Part shown: positions 20,401 through 32,400 of the stretch, piece by piece
How positions within the stretch are numbered: position 1 is the first letter of the stretch
Layout of the letters: every line of letters begins with the position of its first letter
Origin: Ixodes scapularis
Lineage: Eukaryota > Arthropoda > Arachnida > Ixodida > Ixodidae
Assembly: GCF_016920785.2 (NCBI RefSeq)
Contig: NW_024609846.1
Span: 120,741,473-120,805,472 of the forward strand
DNA: 64,000 nt
Reading direction: 5' to 3'
Translations under genes and position numbers: made by a program
Notes under the pieces: model-generated
What the model was told of the DNA's origin: nothing
Databases searched by the model: none
Seen by the model: the letters and a program-made list of their open reading frames with translations, nothing else

Positions 20401-23400
20401 CTAACGGAAACGACGTGAAGTAGGAAAGCGGGGAGCTGTGGAAACTGTTCCGGCCCGTATGGGCGGAAATTTCAAAAAGAGAAATTGGGACTATATTCCC
20501 TACGCTAGAGTTGCGAAAAGAGAGGCTGCTTTGATTGGGGACTCTGGATACGGAAGAAGTTAAAATAAGAAGCGTTCCCTTTACGAAAACTCACTACATT
20601 CGTGCTCAAACGTCGAGAGGCCATAATGCAATGTCAGTCATCCTATCATCATTTAAAACATAAATGTGATTTAGGGACCCTGCCCAAGGTAAAGAACATA
20701 AGTGAATACTTCTAAAAAAATAGTATGACTTGTGCCCTCTAGGCGACTGGTCCGCAGCTGTTAAAGCACGCCAGGGCGGAAGAGGTGAAGGTTTGAAGGG
20801 AAGATACCCTACAGTGGCTTTGAGGGCGCCAAGTGATCATTTATCGTCTGGTCAAAAGCAACTAACCACTTACCATCACGAACGAGATCAGGGGTCATCA
20901 GTGTAATACTATTGATACAAAGCGCACCGACGCCACAGGAAAAAGTGTATTTACTCCCAACATGAGTTCAAAAGGGGGAGCGCTTCTATGAACTTCTGGT
21001 GCATTACTATACTGCTGGTTTTACAGCTTTTTGCCTAAGAAAATCCGCCGGGTTCTAGAAATGAACACTCCAAAAATTATGCAATATAGTGCGTGCCTAT
21101 GACGTTGGCTCTACCAATTTCTGCAGACAGGAAGTACACCAAATGATAACCAATCAACGCTTCACTGAGTATGTTATTTTATCAATAGAAAACGGTGGGA
21201 AAAGCCGGAAAGTTGAAACTCACCGGAATTCCTAGCTCCGACGGGCCGCAATAGCATTGCTTATACATCATACAAAAGCGACGATCCGCAGACATGAGAA
21301 TTATCTCCGAACAAGCCTCAAGCATGTTCGTAATATGTTGGATTCATGCATTCGTATGCTTCAAACATGTCTGCAGACAGTTTTTGTATGACAAATGTGA
21401 CATGATCGTTAGGCAAGAAAGAGACTTGCCTCGGATTCTGTCTCCAGGCAGTCTTTTGTATTACCAATGTGACATTATCGTTAGGCAAGAAAGAGTCGCG
21501 CCTCGGATGATGTCTGAAGACAGTTTTTGTATGATCAATGTGACATAATCGCTAGGCAAGAAAGATATACATGCCTCGAATGATGTCTGCAGACAGTCTT
21601 TGTATTACCAACGTGACATGATCGTTAGGCAAGAAAGAGATGTGCCTCGGATGATGTCTGCAGACAGTCTTTGTATTACCAATGGGACATGATCGTTAGG
21701 CAAGAAAGATAGACGTGCCTCGAATGATGTCCGCAGACAGTCTTTGAATTACCAATGTGACATGATCGTTAGGCAAGAAATATGTGCCTCAGATGATGTC
21801 TGCAGACAGTCTTTGTATTACCAATGGGACATGATCGTTAGGCAAGAAAGATAGACGTGCCTCGAATGATGTTTGCAGACAGTCTTTGTATTACCAATGT
21901 GACATGATCATTAGGCAAGAAAGATGTGCCTCGAATGATGTCTGCAGACAATCTTTGTATTACCAATGTGACATGATCGTTAGGCAAGAAAGAGATGTGC
22001 CTCGAATGATGTCTGCAGACAGTCTCTGTACTACCAATGTTACATGATCGTTAGGCAAGAAAGAGACGTACCTCGGATGATGTCTGCAGACAGTTTTTGT
22101 ATGACCAATGTGACATGATCGTTAGGCAAGAAAGAGACGTGCCTCGGATGATGGCTGCAAACATTCTTTGTATTACCAATGTGACATTATCGTTAGGCAA
22201 GAGACATGCCTCACATGATGTTTGCAGACAGTATTTGTATTACAAATGTGACATGATCGTTATGCAAGAGACGTGCCTCTGATGATGTCTGCAGACAGTT
22301 TTTGTATGACAAGGTGACATGATCGTTAGGCAAGAAAGAGATGTGCCTCGGATGATGTCTGCAACCAGTCTCTGTATTACCAATGTGACATGATCGTTAG
22401 GCAAGAAAGAGACGTGCCTCGGATGATGGCTGCAAACATTCTTTGTATTACCAATGTGACATGAACGTTAGGCAAGAAAGAGAGGTGCCTCGGATGATGT
22501 CTGCAAACAGTCTTTGTATTACCAAGGTGGCATGATCGTTAGGCAAGAAAGAGACGTGCCTCGGGTGATGTCTGCAGACAGTCTTTGTATTACCAATGTG
22601 ACATGATCGTTAGACAAGAAAGAGACGTGCATCGAATGATGTCTGCTGACATTCTTTGTATTACCAATGTGACATGATTGGTAGGCAAGAAAGAGAGGTG
22701 CCTCGGATGATGTCTGCTGACATTCTTTGTATTACCAATGTGACATGATTGGTAGGCAAGAAAGAGGCGTGCCTTGAATGATGTCTGCACACACTCTTTG
22801 TATTACCAATGTGATATGATCGTTAGGCAAGAAAGAGACTTGCCTCGGATGATGTCTGCAAACAGCCTTTGTATTACCAATGTGACATGATCGTTAGGCA
22901 AGAAAGAGAGGTGCCTCGGATGATGTCTGCAGACAGTCTTTGTATTACCAATGTGACATGATCGGTAGGCAGGAAAGAGACGTGCCTCGGATGATGCCGT
23001 CAGACAGTCTTTGTATTACCAATGTGACATGATCGTTAGGCAAGAAAGAGAGGTGCCTCGGATGATGTCTGCAGACGGTCTTTGTATTACCAATGTGGCA
23101 TGATCGTTAGGCGAGAAAGAGACGTGCCTCGGATGATGTCTGCAACCAGTCTCTGTATTACCAATGTGGCATGATTGGTAGGCAAGAAAGAGACGTGCCT
23201 CGGATGATGTCTGCAGACGGTCTTTGTATTACCAATGTGACATGATCGTTAGGCAAGAAAGAGACGTGCCTCGGATGATGTCTGCAACCAGTCTCTGTAT
23301 TACCAATGTGACATTATCGGTAGGCAAGAAAGAGAGGTGCCTCGGATGATGTCTGCAGACAGTCTTTGTATTATTAATGTGACATGATCGGTACGCAAGA

Positions 23401-26400
23401 AAGAGACGTGCCTCGGATGATGTCTGCAGACAGTCTTTGTATTACCAATGTGACATGATCGTTAGGCAAGAAAGAGAGGTGCCTCGGATGATGTCTGCAA
23501 CCAGTCTCTGTATTACCAATGTGACATTATCGGTAGGCAAGAAAGAGAGGTGCCTCGGATGATGTCTGGAGACAGTCTTTGTATTACCAATGCGACATGA
23601 TCGTTGGGCAAGAAAGAGATGTGCCTCGGATGATGTCTGCAGACAGTCTTTGTACTACCAATGTGACATGATCAGTAGGCAAGAAAGACACGTGCCTCGG
23701 ATGATGTCGGCAGACAGTCTTTGTATTACCAATGTGGCATGATCGTTAGGCAAGAAAGAGACGTGCCTCGGGTGATGTCTGCAGACATTCTTTGTATTAC
23801 CAATGTGACATGATCGTTAGGCAAGAGAGGTGCCTCAGATGATGTCTGCAAACAGTCTTTGTATTACCAAGGTGGCATGATCGTTAGGCAAGAAAGAGAG
23901 GTGCCTCGGATGATGTCTTCTGACATTCTTTATATTACCAATGTGACATGATCGGTAGGCAAGAAAGAGACGTGCCTCGGATGATGTCTGCAGACAGTCT
24001 TTGTATTACCAATGTGACATGATCGTTAGGCAAGAAAGAGACGTGCCTCGGGTGATGTCTGCAGACATTCTTTGTATTACCAATGTGACATGATCGTTAG
24101 GCAAGAGAGGTGCCTCAGATGATGTCTGCAAACAGGCTTTGTATTACCCAGGTGGCATGATCGTTAGGCAAGAAAGAGAGGTGCCTCGGATGATGTCTGC
24201 AGACAGTCTTTGTATTACCAATGTGACGTGATCGGTAGGCAAGAAAGAGACGTGCCTCGGATGATGTCTGCAGACAGTCTTTGTATTACCAATGTGACAT
24301 GATCGTTAGGCAAGAAAGAGACGTGCCTCGGGTGATGTCTGCAGACATTCTTTGTATTACCAATGTGACATGATCGTTAGGCAAGAGAGGTGCCTCAGAT
24401 GATGTCTGCAAACAGTCTTTGTATTACCAAGGTGGCATGATCGTTAGGCAAGAAAGAGAGGTGCCTCGGATGATGTCTTCTGACATTCTTTATATTACCA
24501 ATGTGACATGATTGGTAGGCAAGAAAGAGACGTGCCTCGGATGATGTCTGCACACAGTCTTTGTATTACCAATGTGACATGATCAGTAGGCAAGAAAGAC
24601 ACGTGCCTCGGATGATGTCGGCAGACAGTCTTTGTATTACCAATGTGGCATGATCGTTGGGCAAGAAAGAGATGTGCCCCGGATGATGTCTGCAGACAGT
24701 CTTTGTACTACCAATGTGACATGATCGTTAGGCAAGAAAGACACGTGCCTCGGATGATGTCGGCAGACAGTCTTTGCATTACCAATGTGGCATGATCGTT
24801 AGGCGAGAGAGAAGTACCTCGGATGATGTCTGCAGACAGTCTTTGTATTACCAATGTGACGTGATCGGTAGGCAAGAAAGAGACGTGCCTCGGATGATGT
24901 CTGCAGACAGTCTTTGTATTACCAATGTGACATGATCGTTAGGCAAGAAAGAGACGTGCCTCGGGTGATGTCTGCAGACATTCTTTGTATTACCAATGTG
25001 ACATGATCGTTAGGCAAGAGAGGTGCCTCAGATGATGTCTGCAAACAGTCTTTGTATTACCAAGGTGGCATGATCGTTAGGCAAGAAAGAGAGGTGCCTC
25101 GGATGATGTCTGCTGACATTCTTTGTATTACCAATGTGGCATGATTGGTAGGCAAGAAAGAGACGTGCCTCGCATGATGTCTGCACACAGTCTTTGTATT
25201 ACCAATGTGACATGATCAGTAGGCAAGAAAGACACGTGCCTCGGATGATGTTGGCAGACAGTCTTTGTATTACCAATGTGGCATGATCGTTGGGCAAGAA
25301 AGAGATGTGCCTCGGATGATGTCTGCAGACAGTCTTTGTACTACCAATGTGACATGATCAGTAGGCAAGAAAGACACGTGCCTCGGATGATGTCGGCAGA
25401 CAGTCTTTGTATTACCAATGTGGCATGATCGTTAGGCGAGAGAGAAGTACCTCGGATGATGTCTGCAACCAGTCTCTGTATTACCAATGTGACATTATCG
25501 GTAGGCAAGAAAGAGAGGTGCCTCGGATGATGTCTGCAGACAGTCTTTGTATTATTAATGTGACATGATTGGTACGCAAGAAAGAGACGTGCCTCGGATG
25601 ATGTCTGCAGACAGTCTTTGTATTACCAATGTGACATGATCGTTAGGCAAGAAAGAGAGGTGCCTCGGATGATGTCTGCAACCAGTCTCTGTATTACCAA
25701 TGTGACATTATCGGTAGGCAAGAAAGAGAGGTGCCTCGGATGATGTCTGGAGACAGTCTTTGTATTACCAATGCGACATGATCGTTGGGCAAGAAAGAGA
25801 TGTGCCTCGGATGATGTCTGCAGACAGTCTTTGTACTACCAATGTGACATGATCAGTAGGCAAGAAAGACACGTGCCTCGGATGATGTCGGCAGACAGTC
25901 TTTGTATTACCAATGTGGCATGATCGTTAGGCGAGAGAGAAGTACCTCGGATGATGTCTGCAGACAGTCTTTGTATTACCAATGTGACGTGATCGGTAGG
26001 CAAGAAAGAGACGTGCCTCGGATGATGTCTGCAGACAGTCTTTGTATTACCAATGTGACATGATCGTTAGGCAAGAAAGAGACGTGCCTCGGGTGATGTC
26101 TGCAGACATTCTTTGTATTACCAATGTGACATAATCGTTAGGCAAGAGAGGTGCCTCAGATGATGTCTGCAAACAGTCTTTGTATTACCAAGTTGGCATG
26201 ATCGTTAGGCAAGAAAGAGAGGTGCCTCGGATGATGTCTGCTGACATTCTTTGTATTACCAATGTGACATGATTGGTAGGCAAGAAAGAGACGTGCCTCG
26301 GATGATGTCTGCACACAGTCTTTGTATTACCAATGTGACATGATCAGTAGGCAAGAAAGACACGTGCCTCGGATGATGTCGGCAGACTGTCTTTGTATCC

Positions 26401-29400
26401 CAATGCGACATGATCGTTGGGCAAGAAAGAAATTTGCCTCGGATGATGTCTGCAGACAGTCTTTGTACTACCAATGTGACATGATCAGTAGGCAAGAAAG
26501 ACACGTGCCTCGGATGATGTCGGCAGACAGTCTTTGTATTACCAATGTGGCATGATCGTTAGGCGAGAGAGAAGTACCTCGGATGATGTCTGCAGACAGT
26601 CTTTGTATTACCAATGTGACGTGATCGGTAGGCAAGAAAGAGACGTGCCTCGGATGATGTCTGCAGACAGTCTTTGTATTACCAATGTGACATGATCGTT
26701 AGGCAAGAAAGAGACGTGCCTCGGGTGATGTCTGCAGACATTCTTTGTATTACCAATGTGACATTATCGTTAGGCAAGAGAGGTGCCTCAGATGATGTCT
26801 GCAAACAGTCTTTGTATTACCAAGGTGGCATGATCGTTAGGCAAGAAAGAGAGGTGCCTCGGATGATGTCTGCTGACATTCTTTGTATTACCAATGTGAC
26901 ATGATTGGTAGGCAAGAAAGAGACGTGCCTCGGATGATGTCTGCACACAGTCTTTGTATTAGCAATGTGACATGATCGTTAGGCAAGAAAGAGACGTGCC
27001 TCGGATGATGTCTGCAGACAGTCTTTGTATTACCAATGTGACATGATCGGTAGGCAAGAGACGTGCCTCGGATGATGTCTGCAGACAGTCTTTGTATTAC
27101 CAATGTGACATGATCGTTAGGCAAGAAAGAGAGGTGCCTCGGATGATGTCTGCAGACGGTCTTTGTATCACCAATGTGACATGATCGTTAGGCAAGAAAA
27201 AGAGGTGCCTCGGATGATGTCTGCAGACAGTCTTTGTATTACCAATGTGGCAGGATCGTGATGCAAGGAAGGAACATGCCTCGGTCGATGACTCTAGGCT
27301 GTTTCTTGTACGATGTATTAGCAGTGGACACACGGTCTCAACAATGTGGGCCACCTATGACAACGAAAATGGGGGGGTTTCATCTTATCTTGGGTTCTTT
27401 CTGCCGCGAGACGCCACTTGCGCATTAGTCGCAAAAAGTGCATACGTGTAGGCTTCACCGAAAACAACAGCAAAGTATCAACCTCTCTCTCTCTCTCTCT
27501 CTCTTTCGATCGATCGATCGATCTTCCCGCCGTTGTGATTAGGCGAAACCTCCCGGAGGCACTCTTGAATTACCTGTATTACGTGTCATTGTGCCCACGA
27601 GGAATGCGGCTTGCGTGCTTTCTCACAGTGACACAAACTAATCATTATGCTGCTCGTACCGCATCGACCGCCCTCACTCATTTGCGGCCCAATCCCTCTC
27701 CTGCCGTTAATACATCTCCCAACGTTTTCACTTTCCGCTCTCCCCGCCACCCAGCCTTGACTGGAACTGGCGGGAACTAAAGAGACAGGTGTATAGGTGC
27801 GGATATGGTGTTCCTATGTCTACATTTTCCTATTTCAACCATAGAAAAGCCTACTTTATTACACACACAAGGTATGTTAAAATTAACACAAATGTGACTC
27901 CTGGCTTTATTGCAAACTATGCGTACAGCTGAACGTCGAACCTAAAGTATACCACACAGGTTGGCATATAGGCACATTTCATATCAGAGGCACCTCCGAT
28001 GGCATGGCAGTATTGAAGACATCTAAAAAAAGCATAATTATTGTCGATTGCCTATTCGCGTAATAGTTGCCTCCCCATTTTCTTTCTCTCTCTCTCTCTC
28101 TCTCTCTGCGTGTCTGTGTGTATGTGTCCGCGCATTGTTACTCCTAAGCTAAAACATTTAGGACTTACCTGCGCACGCTACGGGCAATCGATGTTACATA
28201 ATAAACCTTTCCTGAAATATGTGGTGCCCTCGGCGCCTGCTTTACGCATTGTGACGTTCAGATGTGCGGCACGTGAAATCATGCAAGAACCGAAGACGAA
28301 GTACGTTGCTTTAACATTTAGTGATTTCAGAACGCAATGAAGGCAGGAGGAAAGCAAAACAAAGTATGGGATAGCCTTCTTTCCCACTCGCTTTATTTTT
28401 ATTTATTTTTTTCTGTTTTGAGCATTTAGTGGTAAAAAATAATTAATGGTGCCGCTACCAGAATATACGAAGCATTCAAGCAGGCACGAGCGTGCATCCG
28501 AATAAAAATAAAATAAAATAAATAAAAAAAAACTCTAATTCTCTTCGTTGCAAGGTCTACTGGGATTTTCCGGAAAAGTTTATTGAATCCAGAATCGCTA
28601 GGTTCTGCAGCAGGAGCTTTCGCTCCTCGTAACACACTCAACCAATATATTTTTAGGGACGAAGCTCCTTAGACTCTAGCCTTGTTCGTCCGTCTGTCCG
28701 TCCGTCCGTCCGTCCGTCCGTCCGTCCGTCCGTCCGTCCGTCCGTCCGTCCGTCCGTCCGTCCGTGCTCACATAAAAAGAAAACACGTTTGCGCAGTCGA
28801 CAGGACTCGAACCTGTGCCTGGAGACCCCAATGGATTTGTAGTTCATCGCCTTAACCACTCGGCCACCACTGCGGGACGAGTAGGAGGCTCTGAGATGTG
28901 GTAGTAACTCGACAGCTGGGGTTTCTATCATGGATGAAACGTGGCATGTAGCCGTTCAACGTCTAAACAGGAGAGAGTGCTGCAGTCAAATGCGTATATA
29001 ATCGCGTTAAACTTTTGCATGCATTGGCTCAACTTTTATAAACGAGACGGCGCTGCGGTCAAAGGCTGAAATGCGTATATGACCACGTTCCGTACCACAC
29101 ATTCTCTTTCTGACATGAACTGTTGACTTTAGCGGTGGAGACGCGTTCCCACGGCTTCTAGCGTATCCAAGCTGATCCGCTAGAAGAACCACTGGCTCTG
29201 CATTTCACCAACCATAAAGCAGTAATAATGAAGTCGAAACGCAACCCAGAACTCAGCACTACCTATGAGCAATAAAAAAATCAGCACCATCAGCACTACC
29301 TATGAACAATAAAATCAGTACCATCAGCACCACCAGAGCTTCGCCCCAATCAACATCATTCACCACGTGGAGATGCGGTCATTTTTTTTTTCTTTTTTAA

Positions 29401-32400
29401 CTCGGTACGTGATTTTTGTTTGTCTACTACATTAAAATAACTCTGATTTCATTTCAGAACATGTATTTTGAAGTATGAGGGCGCAGGAAACGCAGAGGAA
29501 GTCTTCTTGAACGTTTATTATCGTCATTTGCAATTGTTTTCAGTATATTTCGTAGCATTTAAAGTATTTACCTTCTCACAAGCAGTCGGTCAAAAACTTA
29601 AACAAGAAGAAACTTCTGCTTGCTTCTCAGAATTATGAAAAAGAACGAACGTTAAAGAAAACCTTAGTCACCTCTATATGAATGAAAAGTCAGAGATTTA
29701 TGCAAGGTTATATTGAACGCCACCCTAGCTCGTATATATGTGAGTTAACTCTTAAAGGTCGCTGTACATATTCACAATAAGTTAGTAACTGCTTCTCACA
29801 TATATCACTAACATCTTAGTAACCATACAGCTAGCGAAGGGTGTGTTAACTGCAGTTACGAACAATGGAAGTTAGTAACCGTTATCTTTCACGTGAAACG
29901 TTTATAGGCTAGGTTTTCAGATGAGTGAAGCCACAAAAAGCGTAACCAGAACTTCTCCGCTAAGTTTAGCGGGAAAAATGACGTCACGTCTTTAAGTCAC
30001 GTGACCTATACACAAATGTTTCCTCGCTAAATTCAGCCGAAAATTGAAGTCACGTGACATTATATCGCCACGCGCGTCTCCGAACAACCGCGCCCGTGGC
30101 CGAATGGTTATCGCGTTTGGCTTCCACGCAAAGGGCCGAGGCTCGATGCCCTGGAAGCGGACGCGCCTTTTTGTTATTTCTGTAAATGTCGCGTTCTCGT
30201 GTATTCGAGAACCCTGTTGCTTGTTCGAGGACCGAATGTTCTACGCGCCGAACCTTGTACGCCGATTGTTCTAGAAGCCCACGCGTGTACAAAAGGGGGT
30301 CCGCGTGACGTACCGGAGAAAACGTCACCCCAGCGCTCGATCCTGCTGTTTTGCAGACATTGACTCCAGCGACACTAGCCTTTCTGTTTTCGGCACAAGT
30401 TCACCCCAATAAACGTTCAGTTTTCTTCATTCGTCACCTCATCAATTGTCATTCGAGACAATATCACGTGGTCTATGCGCAAATTCAGTTTACCCGCAAC
30501 ATTTAGTGGAAAAATTGACACATGACCGGAGGCTTCTCTTCAGATGAAGTGAAGCCGCAAAACGACATCACGTGATCTACACAAAAATTTAGTTCTTCAT
30601 GTAAATTCAGCGGGAAAACGGGCACGTGACCAGCCGCAGCCCATCTAGCAGGGGAACTAAATCTAGGGGGATCGGTAGCCGAGTGAGCTAGCGCGCGCCA
30701 GCTTTGAGGACGTGATGGTCAGATATCGCAAGCCCGTAGCCACAACAAACGGATCCAAGATTGGGAAAGCTCGATTGAGAAGCTAGCCGTCTGCACAGAC
30801 GCGGCTTTCGCGACACTCCACACCAACTTGCTACTGTCGCAGTGGCAATACCGGGAAAAGGAATTAGATGTACCAAGGAATTAACGAACAGCACCTCTGT
30901 CAAGGGTGGCGAACTCGGAGCTATTCAAAATGCAATTAAAACAGCCCTCAAGAACAAAACTATTAGACCAAAACAGCTGCACGTTTTACTGACTCGGTAG
31001 CCTCGCTCACCGAGCGCAAAAATAGAAGCAGCCCATGGAAGAGAGCAAACGCCATCAAAAAGATGTTCCTCCAACTTTCTCCGTAAGCATAGCTGGTAAA
31101 TTAATGAGCAGGCACACTTTGCAGCTCGAGCGTTAATAGGCATACACTGCGCGAAACGCAGAAGCAACTCAGCTACCTCCAGGCAGACTTGTACATGTTA
31201 TTATAAAAAAGGAAGGAATTTCATCCACAATCACCCATACCCTAAATGTAACTAACTGCAGTTACAATTACACCTCCATAAAAGTAAGTGACCGTTACTT
31301 CAAAAAGTAATCCGTTACTTTTGCGGCGTTACTTTCAACCTTACTGTCCTAGGGTAAGGAACAAGACACAAATGTTATACAAGCGGTTATTGTTCCCGCT
31401 ACTTACACTTTTGTAAACTTGAGCCACATCTGGCTCTCAAAACGTCTGATCGGACATTTTGCCTCGTTTCTATGTGAAGATGTCGTCCGCTGCACTAAAC
31501 ACCTTTTTAATCCACCTTTTTCCAAATAGGTGCTGCCACCTGGACGCGCGCCTGAGTAGCTAGAAAACAACGCGTTCGCAAGGCCTCCCCTACCCGCTCG
31601 ACACCCAAAACGTCAGCTAGAGCTTTTTGACCCATTGAGATGCTGTGTTCTTACTACGGCTCCACCACTGATCTCTATGTCTATTCGCTGGATCGCGTTT
31701 GCCCGCTCTGCGAATGCGGCCACTGGCGGCCATCTTTTTGGTAGAGTTATATTAACTCTACGCAATGTACAGCTGGTGCAGTCACTTTGATCCATCCATG
31801 GCAGGCAGCGTTGTGGAAGTTGTGGTGGCAGGCTGCCATAAAAATAGCCGTGGGTGGTATTTCGTTCTTGATTGAAATTATTCGACCAAACATATTGTTG
31901 AAACCCGGCGTGAATGGTAGGCCAATCTTTGAGGACCCGGTGAAAGTTTCACTAAATCACAGCACAGGGGAAAAGTAGCACAGCACGCATCGAAAGTCGC
32001 ATCGAAAGCAGACGCCGGTGCGGCGTCTGCTTTCCATGCGAGCTGTGCTGCTTTCCCCCGGTGCTGCGCTTTTGTAGAACTTTCGCCGGGTCCTCAAAGA
32101 TGGAGCTATTGTTCACGCCAGGTTTCAAGAATCTGCTTCGTGGAACAACTTCAATCAAGCACGAAATGTGCACGGTACAGAGTACTAGACGCACAGCTAT
32201 TTTTATGGCAGCCTCCCGCCATAGCGCTGTCCACTATATTTGTATGATGGCTAGAGATAATATAACTCTACCAAAAAGATGGCCGACAGTGGCCGCATTC
32301 CAGTCCATAGGCGGATCTGGTCAAACGCGATCCAGCAAATAGACATAGAGATCAGTCGGCTCCACCAAACTTCGCTTTTCTCCCCAGTGCAGATTATCTT

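Larger units (their letters stand above)
28650..28935 (-). mobile_element. tRNA-Ser-related SINE-like unit with (ACGG)n tail
   Basis: On the minus strand a tRNA-Ser-like body (28873-28793) is followed by TTTTCTTTTT, an (ACGG)n tract and GGAGCTTCGTCCCTAAAAAT. tRNA-Ser-related SINEs have been described from ticks. Target duplications are not evident and the boundaries are approximate. Confidence 0.6.
29945..30650. repeat. Degenerate tandem repeat of ~55-60 bp with CACGTG cores, interrupted by a solo LTR
   Basis: Four to five units share a GTCACGTGACCTA-like start, ACACAAATTTAG-like middle and AAATTCAGCGGGAAAA-like end. CACGTG or a near form (an E-box) recurs in most units. The third unit is split by the LTR at 30066-30460. 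Confidence 0.65.

Noticed and set aside
21368..27293. CRISPR-like array of direct repeats
   Set aside because: There are no unique spacers between repeats; the 71-bp units are contiguous and all variants of one monomer, and the context is eukaryotic.
26256..27354. Open frames of 76-85 codons in the satellite
   Set aside because: They repeat the same peptide because the monomer is in frame by chance; no start context or domain.
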